NCBI GenBank assembly: GCA_910591455.2
Contig: OU342808.1
Coordinates: forward strand, 8,878,904 to 8,942,903
Reading direction: 5' to 3'
Source of the DNA: Pholis gunnellus
Lineage: Eukaryota > Chordata > Actinopteri > Perciformes > Pholidae
DNA length: 64,000 nucleotides
Part shown: piece after piece, positions 40,101 to 63,974 of the stretch
Layout of the letters: each line of letters opens with the position of its first letter
Position numbering within the stretch: the first letter of the stretch is position 1
Position numbers and translations under genes: made by a program
The notes under the pieces: generated by a model
What the model was told of the DNA's origin: nothing
What the model saw: only the letters and a program-made list of their open reading frames with translations
Database searches by the model: none

Positions 40101-43100
40101 ACACATATGATTATTAATAAATGCTAAAATGCAAAACAGAGAAACTCATACTGTGACTATACTTTCCAATGCTTTAAGTTAAGCAAAATATGTCCTTACT
40201 TCTGTAGGGGATCGCTCATCTTCTTGAGATTATTCTGGAAGCGCATTGCCTGAATGTCCTGAGACTCCACTTTGGGAGGCAACAGACCATGTATCCCTAA
40301 AATCTGTCGCTCTGCTAGAGTGAAGGCCATGCCCTGGAGGAAAGCACAAAGAAAGAGAGAGGGGTGAGTAGGGAGAGGTATCTATCTTGTGATAACTACT
40401 CATGATTAAGAGTTCCACACGCAGCAGGATGTTAACTTTTTACAATAAAGTTTTTGACTCTGATCTAAGACTATTATAAAATGCTATTTATATTAGGGTA
40501 TTACATAGCTACAGACTGAATATTTTAAAATTCTATGATATATACATTTTATAGACATCATTTCACATTTTTCTGGGTAATAAAGCTTTATTATCACCTC
40601 TGTGCTGCAGGGTGTTCTGCTTTTAAGTTTCATACTCAGCATTACTTAATCAACCATACTCATACTCACTCATAACAATAAAAAATAATGACTGAACCAA
40701 TTTCCAGAATCCTTGCTGCAGGAAACGTTCACATGCTATGATGTCTTTTTGCCACCAGAGGGTGGATTTTATTATCTCTGTGCCCTTACTCAGGGCTGAC
40801 CTATTGACATTTAACAGGAGGAGGACAGCTGGGTTAAAGGTGGAAACCACATGAGAGCAATTTTACAGTTGGGGATGGAAAGAAAAGGGAGGTAAGAAAT
40901 GGGCGTAGCCTCAAATAAGCCAATAAGGAGGACGCTGTGCAGAAACACCCCATGTATAGAAGAGAAGAGGGGGGTTGAGGGTTACAAAGTGCTTTTTATG
41001 ATCCTGCAGTGTATGCAGGAGTGTATATGTAGGTTTATGAACGCATCTCTGAAAGAAATATGGACACGACAGATGGAAAGCATTACGTCTGGGGCTCGGG
41101 AAAGGGCAGATTATTCTGTGAGAGTGATGAATCCTGGGGGCTCCACTGGCAAAATGCTGAGTCATGCTGATGGGGGCATTTCACTTCACTCAGCTCTAGT
41201 ACTCAGTTCCTCTCAACATAATGCAACATGCTGCAAACCTCTGAAATCAAGTTTTTATCCTCCTCATTCTACATGGAATTGAATGTTTAAATGTTTCTTG
41301 GTTTGTTCAAATTGGTATGCATTTGTTTGTGTATATTGTGTGATTAACTCAAGGGCTGAAAAAAATGGGCAAAATCCATCAAATAAAGAAATTGCTGATA
41401 TTTGCATATAAATGTCTTAAATCTATTTTTCTGTATATCTTATGATTTGTCCGTTAAAAGTCAATTCAAACACCTAATTGTTTCCAAAGAAAAAAAGCAA
41501 ATAAATTGACATGATTTTCAATGCAGTTTCAAAACTGCTAAATATATACTGGACAGTAAATCGGTTTAAGTTATCTCTTAAGATCATCATTTATAATGTG
41601 CTAATGAAATTTCCCTAAACAGATCATCCATCAGGCTTACAAATTTTATCGACAAGAATGTTATTGAGTTTGCATCCACATGATGAAAATTTGTATTGTA
41701 CAACTTTTAAAGATAACATTTCGGCCGAGGAATTTGGGAACGGAGCCAGACAGTCTTGCTGACAGTGTAATATCATTAACAATGCATTTCTGCAACACTA
41801 TAGCTCAACTGTTGAGGTAGGATGAGTCATGAGACTTACGACGATTCAGTCTGCTGATGCACGTCACATCCGCTCTGGCAAATATAGACCTATGAGGAAC
41901 AAGCATGCTGCTCTTTTTGTCTAGCTTGATGCCGTTTTGAGTGTTTTTAAGTGCAAGACACAACGGCCACAGTGAACTTAAATGCTGGAAGGAATTCAAA
42001 AGTTGAACTTTCATTTAAATATAAATCACAATAGTGATACTGCTCACAGAAGAAGTATTAAAACGCCAGTGGCCTTCTTCACAACGTTTTTTCACACTGC
42101 AAATTCATTTCTAAACTAGACCCAAATAGATCAAATAAACCTAAAGTGCAATGTGAAATGTAGTTACTGTGTGTATAGTATTTCTAGGACTATCAACCAG
42201 CTACTGAAGCCTCTGACCAGTTCACATGTTGGCTGGAATGTCTATATTTAGCACATAGGCTAAATTAAGCCTAACCTGCAAAAAGTGAGGTCCTGTCACC
42301 TCAAGTAGCTACAGCCTCATGTTACAAATGTCATTTGTAGCTTTCAGCAGTTGTAAATAGCTGACGAAAACCCTACCAGGCAAACAATTCACAGCACAAT
42401 CAAACAATGTCCGATGCAGGACATCAAACAATGTGATACATGTCAGTAGAGGCAATAAATACAATTAAAGAGCAAGTTACACCAGCTGAAAAAGCGGCAG
42501 GTTTTTTTGTCAACCGAAGTCCTCCACCTTGCTGAAGTGACAGTTGTTAGGTGTGGTAACACGGGCGCATGGCCAAGCAAGGCATGGCAGCTTTAGCACC
42601 TTTTCAACACAAGGTAGTTCAAAGCGCTTTACATAAAGAATCACACATCGTTTAAAAGGCAGTGATAAGGAATCGAAAAAGCAGAATGAAAGGAAAATTT
42701 GCACACGAGACAAAGGCGTCAAATTGAAGGCATTTGCAGCATAGAAAAAAAAAACAGCCCCAAACTTAATGTTAAACAGATATGTTTGAGCACACCCAAC
42801 AGTGATGCCGGGTGTGTTCAGATATCCAACAGACTTCAAAGATTCAAGTTTTTCTAGTTTTCAGCAGAACCAATCCTGTGCTTACTGTAGGATTAACTGT
42901 TGCAGCTCTTGACAGTACTTTATAACGCCATGTTGTCCTGAGTAACTGCATGTGCTTGCATGATAGGTAATTGTGTATTTGGTGATCATTACATGCAAAT
43001 GACGACGTATTCAATTTCTTATAGAAATGTTATACTTTGAGGATCAATTAAAGTGTCTACCAGCCCTGCTGACACACACACACACACAATGTCAGTAATC

Positions 43101-43221
43101 CACTCACTTTGTTGGTGCGAGGGTTGAGCATGAGGGGCTTCCCCTTCTCTTTGGTGTGTGCCCATCTGCACACAGAGACACAGGGCCTCAGGGACCAGGT
43201 TGTCTTCAACCTGGACAGCAT
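34158..43221 (-). CDS. me2: Mitochondrial NAD-dependent malic enzyme 2
   Basis: Minus-strand coding exons in order: 43221-43108, 40333-40200, 40044-39895, 38335-38260, 37948-37787, 37700-37487, 37002-36905, 36554-36441, 36314-36203, 36004-35862, 35710-35608, 35395-35325, 34766-34668, 34319-34158. They join in phase to 583 aa (human 584). The enzyme oxidatively decarboxylates malate to pyruvate with NAD in the mitochondrial matrix. The first 20 or so residues (MLSRLKTTWSLRPCVSVCRW) are basic and lack acids, a typical targeting peptide. Family signatures include the catalytic Tyr in PIVYTPTVGLAC, the catalytic Lys in GIPVGKLCLYTACAG, metal ligands in IQFEDFGN and NDDIQG, and the NAD fold FLGAGEAALGIA. 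Glu and the two Arg residues of the fumarate site (PPKVES, AMRF, IQERNE) are kept, which favours ME2 over ME1/ME3 and implies fumarate activation. The last intron uses a GC donor; the exon 10 donor (GAT|gtacac) is weak. Confidence 0.97.
38445..38640 (+). mobile_element. Fragment of a common percomorph short DNA element
   Basis: ttaaaggggacatattgtgc, ttcaggttcatatttgcatt, ggggtttctattagaacatg and tgttttagcgcctgtctctt follow a short element abundant in percomorph genomes whose consensus starts TTAAAGGGGACATATTATGC. Only the left part is seen; the G/T minisatellite follows directly. Identification is from memory of the repeat. Confidence 0.55.
38661..39372 (+). repeat. G/T-only minisatellite (GGTTGGTTGTGTTTT) in me2 intron between coding exons 3 and 4
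   Basis: About 0.7 kb of imperfect ggttggttgtgttttggttg units. The plus strand has almost no A or C. Many runs of four GG doublets spaced by TT (ggttggttggttgg) could fold as two-tier G-quadruplexes. For me2 the G-rich strand is the template strand and the pre-mRNA is C/A-rich. Long Trp/Leu/Val frames through it are artefacts. Confidence 0.9.
40752..40765 (+). promoter_or_regulatory. CTCF-like motif in the long me2 intron
   Basis: ccaccagagggtgg matches the CTCF core at most positions; T replaces the usual C after GGG. Seen by eye only. Confidence 0.35.
42590..42700. repeat. Possible decayed interspersed repeat
   Basis: aaggtagttcaaagcgcttt, acataaagaatcacac and aaaaggcagtgataaggaa resemble words found in repeated fish sequences with GCGCTTTACATAAA. 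The match is weak and the limits are uncertain. Confidence 0.3.
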
Positions 43222-43266
43222 GGTGGTCAGTCACTGGTCACTAGGAGGTACACTGGTGGAAAGCTG

Positions 43267-46200
43267 CTGAGGAAGGAAACAGAAACAAAGTTGACAAAAT
43301 AACCTATTGTTTTGTGGAGACATGGCTTATCCATTTCCATCTTCGTCTTCCTGCTTGTGGAGAATTACAATTGATAATTAAAAGTTGGCCGTAGCAAGTA
43401 GCTGTTCTGGGATGCTGAATATCTATGTGCGGTAGTTTGTATTACCATGGGCCATTACAGTTCGCTTCTCACACATTTTTATATTTATGGTGCGAATGCA
43501 TGTGACACAATTCTTTAGTGTCAACGGGTTGTTAAGAGTTATTGCTTTAAGGTTTAGCTGTTCTTGTTCCCAACAGTCAAAACCGGAAGTGCACCGCTGC
43601 CACAACCTTTGATCATATGACATCATCATACCCTTATCGCACCCTGGTATGACATTAGGCTCTCTGCAGTGAAGACTGTCATCCTACCGACACACACGTA
43701 ATCATGGAAGCATACGAATGCACTTGTGCATGGACAGACCCACACTCGAGGATTACAAATGCTGACAGCAGCGTCTCGTCATTAATCTGGACAGAAGTGA
43801 CTTAGTGTGACCTGAGAAACAAAGCTTTGAAAGATTGTCATAATCCTTTTTCTCCCCAATGAGCTCCACATGAAGGCAGGGAACAAGCGAAATCAGTCGA
43901 CAGATAGAAAAGATCGAAAGACAGATAACATGTAGCCCATCACATGCTATAGTTGCAGCTGTTGTCGTTGGTGGCTTGGAATAGACTCATCATTGTAAGA
44001 GCTATGTCATGCATGTGACCTGTGCTTTGAAGCTATGTTGTGCTGTGCTGGGTTATGGTGGGTGCAGGAAGAGGCGTAGTGTAAATGCTGCTTTCCCACC
44101 GAACTGGACTGAGATGACAACCTAAATTGCCACATATGATTTAGATATAATGCTATATTGTGCTTTAGATGAGTGTCAATAAACTAAGGGAAAATTGCTC
44201 AAGAATCCGCATATTACAAAGTAGACCACAAGGGGAATGGAGCCAGAATAATTTCTCAATATAACTATTACACACGTTCATTTCTGCACTGGCTCTGGTT
44301 TTAATTCATTTTATTGTCCAGCGCAAACATCTTTGGCCTTCCTTGATGTCAAGACCTGACCCTGAGGAAATGCAACTGGACCTGTAAGCAAGTTATGTGG
44401 GGAACAGCAACGTGACGGTTATCACATGCAGTTTCTAATTTAGTTCCCTTTAGTTTAGAGGTCCGAGACTAGCAGTATGGTAAAATAAATATTACTTTGA
44501 AATACAAATACATGATGAAATGGGAGTCAACTGTCAGCTACCAAAAAAAATAATACTTTATTATGATTTAAACCAATAGAACGGTTACACTGGAGGAAAG
44601 GCTGTAGATCTTACTCCTTTTAATGATGATGGCCTGGAACCACATGTAGCTGAGCTCAGGTGGCAAAAGAACAAACCTAGGGCCAGTTTATGTAACAAAC
44701 AGCATTCAGTCATCTGTGTTGTTAAAATGTTCCTGTCCTCCTCCATTCTTCACTATACCAACACTATTCTTGCTTGTCTACCCATGTTATCATAGTAATC
44801 ACCCAAACACAACAAAAAGACCATATAAATGGAGATACGATAAATAAGATGCTAATCATCCAATGGTGCTTGTTGCAACAGTTATTTATTTTTTTAATGT
44901 CAATCCCTGTGTTGAATCACTAAACTGATTTACTTTGATGAGCAACTAAAATAGTTTATAAATTACCACTGACCTTAAATAGTTCTTAGCAAAACATGAA
45001 AGTGATTTTCTATTAGCCTGAGAGGCCGCACTGTGGTGTGATCATGTGCTGACTTTCTTTGACCAGAAAATCTTGATGAAAGAAATTACGAGCAAAGCCA
45101 GCTGGCAGATTCCAGGAAACACTGCCTAGAAAGCTGCATCAAAGTGTATGATTTAATATTCAGGGAGGGGGGGGGGGGGGGGGGGGGGGGGGAGACCGCC
45201 TTAATGCAACCTCTATGAATGTGTTATATACTATAAAAGAATATTTCACATCAACGTCTTATTAGCTTTTTAGATGTGCTTGCCAAGTAGCAAAATAATT
45301 CTGGCACAGAAACTGTAATGAACCAGTTTTGTCTCATTGTTGGAACAACATGTCTGAATTAACTACTTAAACACCTGACTGGAGATACTTCAGGAAGGAA
45401 ATAGAAATACAAACACACGTCATCGGCCTATGTGTAACAAGTACATTCAATTATTATTCTAATCATATGAGGAAAACAGGATACGATCTAGCCAGATAGT
45501 TAAGTATTGCATTACTGTTTCTGGAAGTACTCCAAATAAGTGGTGCAAACAATGTCTGTATTGACTGCAGTAGGCATAATGTAATAAAGAGGTTTCATTC
45601 AGGATATTACTCACCAACAGAAAGCCAGTGCTCTCGTATGTAAACTATGCATCTTTTCAAAGTTTCACAACCAATCACACCAGCACACAGGATATCATGA
45701 GCAGGCTCTCCATGGTCTATGAAGTGAATTCCACTATTGTATCAGAGTACACTGGTATGAAGCAAAAGTAATACTGGAGTATATGTCTAATTATGTTACC
45801 TCAAGTTGACAAACATTCATCTATTACAGTACAGGGAGTAGCTTTATTCACAGGTGTTTTATTCTCCCTTTCTCTGACACAAAGACGTGTCCATCTATTG
45901 TTTTCATTATTAACAGTGTTGACTATCAAAGCCCATTTGTAGCAGTTAAGATTTAGGCAACACCTGACATTATATACTAACATCCGGTGTGCTGTAAATG
46001 TGGTGATAACCACAGTAAGTATAGTAAAAGCGTTGGTCTTATCAGTTATGTCTTCATGTTCTCATTAATGCATAACTCACAGGAATGAACGAGGTATGTC
46101 CCCTTCAGTTTCTACTTCCATCTGCAGTGAGGAGACGTTAGTGGGAAGGGAATATAACTGTGAGCATAACAACTAGCGTTACGTACACACAAAAACAAAA

Positions 46201-46522
46201 CTGTACGCTAGCCTCGTTAGTTAGCCTCACAATCTCAGCCACAGACAAAAATACAGCTAACAACTGCGACCTGCTAAAACGCTAACTAGCTTAGAAGTAA
46301 AACGGACCAAGCTGTGAGGATATGTGAGCACCATAGAACCAACGTTTGTTAAACTGAGACTGTAACGTTACTCCAACACCGGATGATGATGCTAGCTTGA
46401 TTTACATGCTGTCATTCATTCAGACCTCCCGACGCACTAACGTACATTCTTGGTACAGAAACGGAAAGTTCTCAGATGACGCACAAACTTGGAATGTATA
46501 AGAGAACAGCGACTCGGCTTAC
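43267..46522 (-). other. me2: Inferred me2 intron 1 (5' UTR intron)
   Basis: The exon carrying the me2 start begins at 43266, after a good polypyrimidine acceptor (tttctgtttccttcctcag read on the minus strand). No coding exon was recognised upstream of it. The stretch contains a poly-G run at 45167-45192. That the region is one intron depends on the inferred first exon at 46523. Confidence 0.4.
45167..45192 (+). repeat. Poly-G run of 26
   Basis: An uninterrupted G homopolymer, C on the me2 sense strand. Its true length is hard to sequence and may be wrong in the assembly. Confidence 0.9.
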
Positions 46523-46720
46523 CTGCTCTTAAGTAGTATAATACTGCAGTTACTCCCGTCGCATATGTTACTGTTTATAAAGCATATTTCTCCAGTGGTT
46601 TGCTGTGTAAATGCTGTTGTCTGACCGTTTGTCCTTTCACGGCAGCCACAGACGCAGCAGGGTGGTGGTGAGGAGACTCACGCAGTGTCGAGGAACTTAC
46701 CCGCTCAACCAATCACATGT
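46523..46720 (-). promoter_or_regulatory. me2: Inferred me2 non-coding first exon and promoter
   Basis: On the minus strand, aagagcag|gtaagccgag gives a strong splice donor with the exon ending at 46523. Upstream are CpG-containing sequence and a CCAAT motif (aaccaatcac near 46707). The position, about 3.3 kb before the coding start, suits a non-coding first exon. No transcript evidence is available, and the exon start is unknown. Confidence 0.4.
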
Positions 46721-49700
46721 TGGGATTTCCTTCCTGGTTACCGTAAAGACTGCAACAAGCGCAAGTGTTTTGGAGAGGCACTGTCGTAAGTACTGTAACA
46801 GACAGTCATCTCATTTTGAGGACAAGTCTGTTTTGTAGGATTTTTTGTTGTTAAATAAGAAAAAAATTGTTCATGCTTTATTATTTTTTGCACGTTGTTC
46901 TGTTTACCTGTCCATCTGAAGTGTGTGTAAAATAAGCAAAAAGAAAAACAGTGCACCAGAGAAGAGTGGAACAAGATTATATAATTACTTGCTAGACAGG
47001 AGAAGGCAAAAGAGGTCTGGTTTGAATTGGTTACCTAACCTCAGATTTCACAATGCATTGGGCTAACCTTGCCCCAAATTGGCGACATGACATGGTATGG
47101 CGTGGATTACCAACCCGGCAACTGCTTAAGGCTCCCAGATCTATTCTCTGTATTTTAGTTTGTTTTTTTGGTAATTTGGTTTATTACTGTTGATTGGGAA
47201 TATGCACCACTAAAGTACAATATCACGCATGATAAGGGCCTTAAGTCAAATGCATATTGCGTTGTGGATCATTTCAAACTCAAGCTTATTAAAGAGGGAT
47301 CAATCATGTGGTCATGGATGACAGAGTCATTTTTAGTGGTTATTACATTTTTTTGTATTTCTCTTTGTGCTCTGTGCTGTTTTGTATGTGTTTATGTTCA
47401 TCATACATCACATACAAAATATCCTTGAATATATAATTACAGCAATATTTGCTAACACCACAGCAATAGAAAACATTAGATCAAACAATAGTTTAAGTAA
47501 TGTTTTATTAATTCTTCAGCAGAAACTGCAAAAAAGAGATTATCAATCAATATTGAGCATCTAAAAACCTCAAAGCTTTTCTCTAGTAAAAAGCCAAGGG
47601 GCTTCGCGGGTACAAAATAGATAAGAGCCCACAGAAATATGAATCCCAAAAAGTGACACATAATAAAAACAACAAAGTGTAAGCTTTTTGAATAGTTTTG
47701 GAAGCCATGCAGAGGGGAGAAGATATGTTACATTCAGCAAGCTGGAAGCATTGAGGTGAACTGAGGCACATTTTCTAGATTTCTTCACACGCTTAAAAAA
47801 AATAACTTAAACTCAGTAACCACATGTGTTACAGTATGCTTCTGTTGTTTATCAATGATGTTATTGCTGGCTTAGGTTACCTGCAGAGGAAACTGTATAA
47901 TGCTAAATGTGATCATTAGACTTGTACAGGTAAAAACTAGACTCCTTTTCATTAGTTTGACTGCAGCACAACTTCTATCCATTTCTATAAATAGATAAAT
48001 GGCTCTGGATCAGAAAATGGACAGTTTTGCACTTCCCTTGAACACTTTTATCAGTTAGTCCAGCAGTCCAGCTTATGTATAGTACCTTAGAGGTACATTA
48101 TTATTATTAAAAATCAGCATTGACAATAGTGGAGTATCAGTTGTCACTGAGGAAAACCGGTATTTCTGAATGTGCTAGTAACTTGAATGTGCTTATGTCT
48201 ATTGAATATACCTGGCTTTGCTATATTGTACTGTTATCAATCCTCACGTATGGCTCATCCTATGTGATGATCTGCTCACAACCGGTGAATCTTGCCTACA
48301 GTGAAGGTGCAAATATTATGAGAGTCAACAGTTTTAGATCAACTTCACATGAGCATTAATAGTCAACAGCTTGTAATGACAGAGAAAGATACACATGTAC
48401 TGCTGCATTGTGGGAAAGTAAATATCTTCTTAACTTAGGCTCTCAGCTCTCTTGCGACAGACTCGCTGTCCTAGTGTTCTGTGTGTAGACTGAATGATGT
48501 GGATAGAGGATAACATTAATAGAGGATAAGAGGGTATGAAAGACTTGTTGCTAAATGACTGAGTTAGTCAGAATGGGTCTCAGATGCTGGACTGAAAGAT
48601 CACTAAACAGATAAAACATGTCTTATTCTGAGGTGTGGTAGCTGTGCTGGCAGTGTGTTATATGCATCTCAGTATTGTGCCTCTGGCATTCCCAACAGCT
48701 GGACCCTTGTATACATGCACACCTGCATGTCAAACAGTGAAACCAGGTGTGGTGGAAGCCCATTTCTATAGGTTACAGAATATGGGGCACATGATTATAA
48801 CTGTATTTCTTTTTTGGCACTAGAGCAGCAATTAATTAATCTTAATCATTTTAATGCTGTTTCCATATCCTCACTATCAGCTTCTTAGTTTGAGGAGTGA
48901 AGTGAATGTCAGATGCACTTGACTGAGAAAGTATGAGGCACAAGCCTACAGCCGACATCTGTTCAATCACTCTGACTGTATCTTTTACCTGATTCCGTTA
49001 CCTTGAAGGGAAGACATCACATGTCAGAATAAATGCAATTCTGAGGGTCTACTGTCTTCCACGCTGGATAGAAAAGTATTTCAAAATACATGATTTGGTT
49101 ATTTCCTTTACCATATAAAATGAATATGGTAACCAGGCAGCATTGAGGAGTTTTGAGTACAAATAATTTCCGATAAAGGTTGTGAAGCATCTACTTTGTC
49201 CAAAATATAGGCTACTGTTGTTAGCATTATAGCTTTTGGTGGCTAACAATTAAGTGAGCAAAATAGCGACAGATATCTGACTGTCTACAGAGGATAGTAT
49301 CTTTTCACTAAGTGTAAAGCAGATGATGACCTTGAATGGTGCATCAGGCCGACAGGATATGAAACTATTAACGATTTGACTAGATCATAAATTATTACGA
49401 TAGAGCATTTCACATTCAAACAAAATACAACTCACTCCAAATAAACAGAAATTGTATCCTAACATTTAGCAAAGAATACTTAACAAAATAACATTATTAA
49501 TTTAGCAATTATACTATAGAATTAAATATGACAACAGTTTTATACAAGTTTACAAGGCATGTAGCAGTGATGGAGCTCATTAAGTCACTGTGGGACTGGT
49601 AAAATAGCAACAGATAGAATCCTTATGGTACACGAGATAGCATCATTTCACTGATTGTTTTCGGTTTGTACATTCAGAGAAATTTGGAAAAAGCATTTTC

Positions 49701-50260
49701 CGTGTCATAATCATTATTCGGTGAACATCACCATTGGAAGACTGTCTGACATTTTGAAAAAATGACTGACTGACTGACATACAGCAAGGGATCTTTAGAA
49801 ACAAAAATCTAACGCAAACGTAAAACAGATTAAGTGATCTCTCACCATTTGTTACTGTTACTGTAGCTATCGAGTCAAGGTCCGACCCATCTTTAACTTG
49901 CCAAATGACCGCAAACCAGTAATACCACAATCATTAATTAGAAAAGTATTTCTAAATATTCTTAATTAGAACAAATCTTAGATATTTGCAATGCTAAGCA
50001 TGGTTAATTGAGTTGAATCCGAATGCTTTCTGACCTCGTATTGCTTGAGAGCTCCTCTTGACAAAGCTACAGGATTGTTGGTTTAGGAGCAATTTTAGTC
50101 ACAGCGTGTCATTGTAATAGTGACAAAAAGACTGCTAACACTAAAGTCTAATGCTCAAGCAGCATATTCAACCATGAGAACCCCTAAAGCACTATGAGCA
50201 TTTGGAAGTGCTACCCATTATGAAGCTATACTGTGGTGCACCTGAAGTTTAAATTCAACA
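46721..50260. other. me2-mapk4 interval: intergenic DNA plus presumed mapk4 3' UTR
   Basis: No exon was recognised. In human, MRO lies between MAPK4 and ME2; nothing here resembles it. The part next to 50260 must contain the mapk4 3' UTR, and a minus-strand AATAAA at 47504-47509 would allow a tail of about 2.7 kb, though nearer signals may exist. Confidence 0.45.
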
Positions 50261-60957
<10,697 letters not shown>

Positions 60958-60968
60958 GATAGCTCAGT

Positions 60969-63527
60969 CTGAAAGTGTTAGTGAACAGATGACAGATGGA
61001 TTCCAGGTACCTCAAGCTTGATGGATCTCCAACAATATGTAGATTAAACGTGCTTTGTTATAGTCTAATGCACATGATGTTACATCTTTCTGTTGAGTCC
61101 AGAACCCTAACTTAAGACCTGATTTTTCTCTTGATAGCTGGTGCACATAGATGTCTGTTTTCATGTAGACAAGATCCAAATTCAGTTCCACAATTTATCC
61201 GGTGGTGGCAGTTTTAGGGACCCGCAATTATTGCAGTATAGGGTTATTTTATCCAGATTTGGGGCTGATGAGTTCGAGCTGTACTTGCAAGCAGGTTAAA
61301 AAAGAAGGTATTTCCTTCAAGCCTAGGTAGTGTCTTTGTGCATCATCTTCACCTCCTCCTCCTGTCCTTCGTGGGCGTGGGTAGATTCTTATTAAATCAG
61401 CCTTTCACTGAACCAGCTGAGAATCCTCTGGGAAGCATATAACAACATTTGGGGTGTTTAGGACAAGGAGTCTAAAGCATCCACAGAACATGTTTAAAAA
61501 TAACGGGTTTTTCCTTCAACATTTTCCTCTTCACGACGATATCTTTCTCTGATCCAAAGATGTTATTTGATGCCTTAGTCTGCTGCAGCAATGCACTTCT
61601 CATCTCTCCTCATATTTTCTTTGCGCGCAAGAGATAGTCAGGTTATCAGTGAGTCTTCTTACTTAATACTACCCAGGGCTGGGGTATCCATAGAAACAGC
61701 CCTCTGTGTGGCTGATCCTGCTCTTACATGTGTAGATTATGGGACAGCAGCAGGCGGACGGCCTGCTCTGCACTCTCTCTCAGTCTCGGCTGTGTTTTTT
61801 ATAAATCTGTAATCATCATCGACCAGTCAAAGCCTTCGATGGTGAGGTAGAAGAAAGGAGGTGGGTGTTATATGAGTTGTATTCAATGAGACTCATCCTC
61901 TTCTCCCATGAGTCAGTCAGACAAGTTCATTCAGTGTGAGATCCACAGTTGGACAGCGGGCAAATCCCGGGACTGTGGTACTCTCTGTGTGTGCATGTGA
62001 ATAAGTGTGCATGCGTTTAATCCCTCAGTAATTTGCTTTTCCTGTTGCCTTCTCATGAATGCAGGGGTTTCAGCATCAGGTGGTGGTCACCGTGGAAAGA
62101 TGCTGCTATTAGGTGAGTCGCTCAACACACGTGCTGCCGCAGCTGCTGCCGCTGCTGGAGAGGAAAAGAAGAACTGGGGTGAACAGGAGAGAAGATAAAG
62201 ATGAAAGTTGCACAGCAACAGAGCCAGTGTGTTAACAGAGTCTGTCCCAGGAGGGTTGCCGTTGCATAACACTGAAAGGCAGTGAAACCAAATCTACACC
62301 AGCAACTTAATGCATAAGCACGTCAATTCAGTGATGCTTTTAATATCTGCTGTATGACGCTTCTGACATTTCCCAGCATGGGGGACAAACAACGAAGTAG
62401 TTTATCAGGGCAGCACTGTTTTCAATGAAAAACACTTTTCTTGTTGCATTTTCTGTTTACGTCACACAACATAACTTTAATTTTGTCTGATTAAAGGTTA
62501 ATAAACCTACCTGACATTTGAGTTATATTTTCACCCCTTGAAAGGGTCATATAGTGGTAGATCCCTGGGCTGCAAGAACTCAAACAAGCCATCAATCCAT
62601 AAAACAAATCCCTTTGCTGTCAAAGGCCTGAGGGCAGGCTTGAGTATCAGCTCTCTCCCTCTCTAGAAACACGGGATGTGCTCTCAATAACAGCCTTCAA
62701 AATACTTACAAACACACTCCATGATAATGCTAACCTCCAATCGGGCTGACTGTCAGAGGCTGAAAGAGTGTGGGGTGAGAACAGAGAGACAGAGAGAGAG
62801 GAAGCGTTGACAGTGTTGCTGGGTGGGAGGCGCAGGACTGGGCTAACTTTATATATAATGCATAACCACTGGAGATGGTGCTCGGTGTTCGCATTTATTT
62901 TCCATATTTCTTAAAGCTATGCAACTAGAATACATGTTACAAATAATAATAATAATTTATTTGATGCAGTGCAGTAAAATGTATTAATTTGCAATTGTGA
63001 AGCCAATTGTCAACATTTGTTTTACATATCACACTGGCTTGAAATATCCTTTAATTTATGACAAGGCAGTATACATTTGAACTGTTTTCTACGCTGAACC
63101 AATGATAGTCGATGGGAACAGAGAGGGTCCATCCTGTTGTACTCTGTGTGCAGCTGCTTCTGCGTCCCTTACTGTTCTCTTTCTTCTTTTTAATTTAATT
63201 TACTTCCCAACAGGCGTTCAAGCAGTTGTGGTTATTAAGATGGGAACCGCTGCATCCTCTCTGCACACTGGCTTCATGCGGCTGCCTTTGTGTGTCTACA
63301 TACTAACGCCCCATCTGACAGAACAAAAACAGAGAGGCTGAAGTGCATACAACACAAAGCCCCATTTCTTTAAAGAAAGACAAAATAAGTATACCAACGA
63401 CAAACAGATCCGTGCTTTTTTCCCCTCTCAGCCAGCTTCACGTTGTCTTATCCGCGTCAGTATATGTTCGGAGTGGAATAACAAGAGGAAGAAGAAAGAA
63501 AGGTAACAGCAGCAACCAGCTACTCAC
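60969..63527 (-). other. mapk4: Inferred mapk4 intron 1 (5' UTR intron)
   Basis: The exon with the start codon begins at 60968 after a minus-strand acceptor (cactttcag). No coding sequence was recognised between it and the donor at 63528. The interval contains a GCT/GCC-rich patch near 62130-62160 but nothing assignable. Confidence 0.45.
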
Positions 63528-63890
63528 CGGAACATCAGGCAGCCGCAGTCTGCCGTCCAGAAACAAAGATCCGGGGGAAAGATAGAAGAGAGAAACGGGT
63601 CCTTGGAAGGAAAGCAAAGTGAAACCCGGCCGCATCTCTCTCTCTCTCTCCCTCTTATGTCTGTGTGATTTAGATGATACACCGGGGGCGATCCGTCGAG
63701 ATGAGATAAGCCAGAGGCTGCTGTAGAGCCGGTTATTGTGGGCGACTCTGTCCGCTCTCTGTCAGAGGAGTGATCTGAGGGAGGGGGGAGAGAGGGATCA
63801 CCCCGATACAGATACATCTGCCAGACCTCAGTGGCTTCACACACTATCCCATTGCACCATGGATGATTAAGTACCAATCCCCTCTCACAC

Positions 63891-63893
<3 letters not shown>
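63528..63893 (-). promoter_or_regulatory. mapk4: Inferred mapk4 non-coding first exon and promoter
   Basis: The minus strand reads gatgttccg|gtgagtagct, a strong donor with the exon ending at 63528. The sequence upstream is GC-richer with CpGs and GA-rich stretches. The transcription start cannot be placed; the exon could alternatively belong to a neighbour beyond the window. Confidence 0.4.

Positions 63894-63973
<80 letters not shown>
63894..63973. repeat. (CT)n microsatellite, GA on the mapk4 strand
   Basis: About 40 uninterrupted CT units just upstream of the inferred mapk4 first exon. Polypurine tracts near promoters can bind GAGA-type factors or form triplexes; that is not shown here. 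Confidence 0.95.

Positions 63974-63974
<1 letters not shown>

Noticed and set aside
47168..47428. An 86-codon frame with hydrophobic stretches between me2 and mapk4, considered as MRO or a small membrane protein
   Set aside because: It shows no similarity to MRO, has AT-driven composition and no splice or promoter support.
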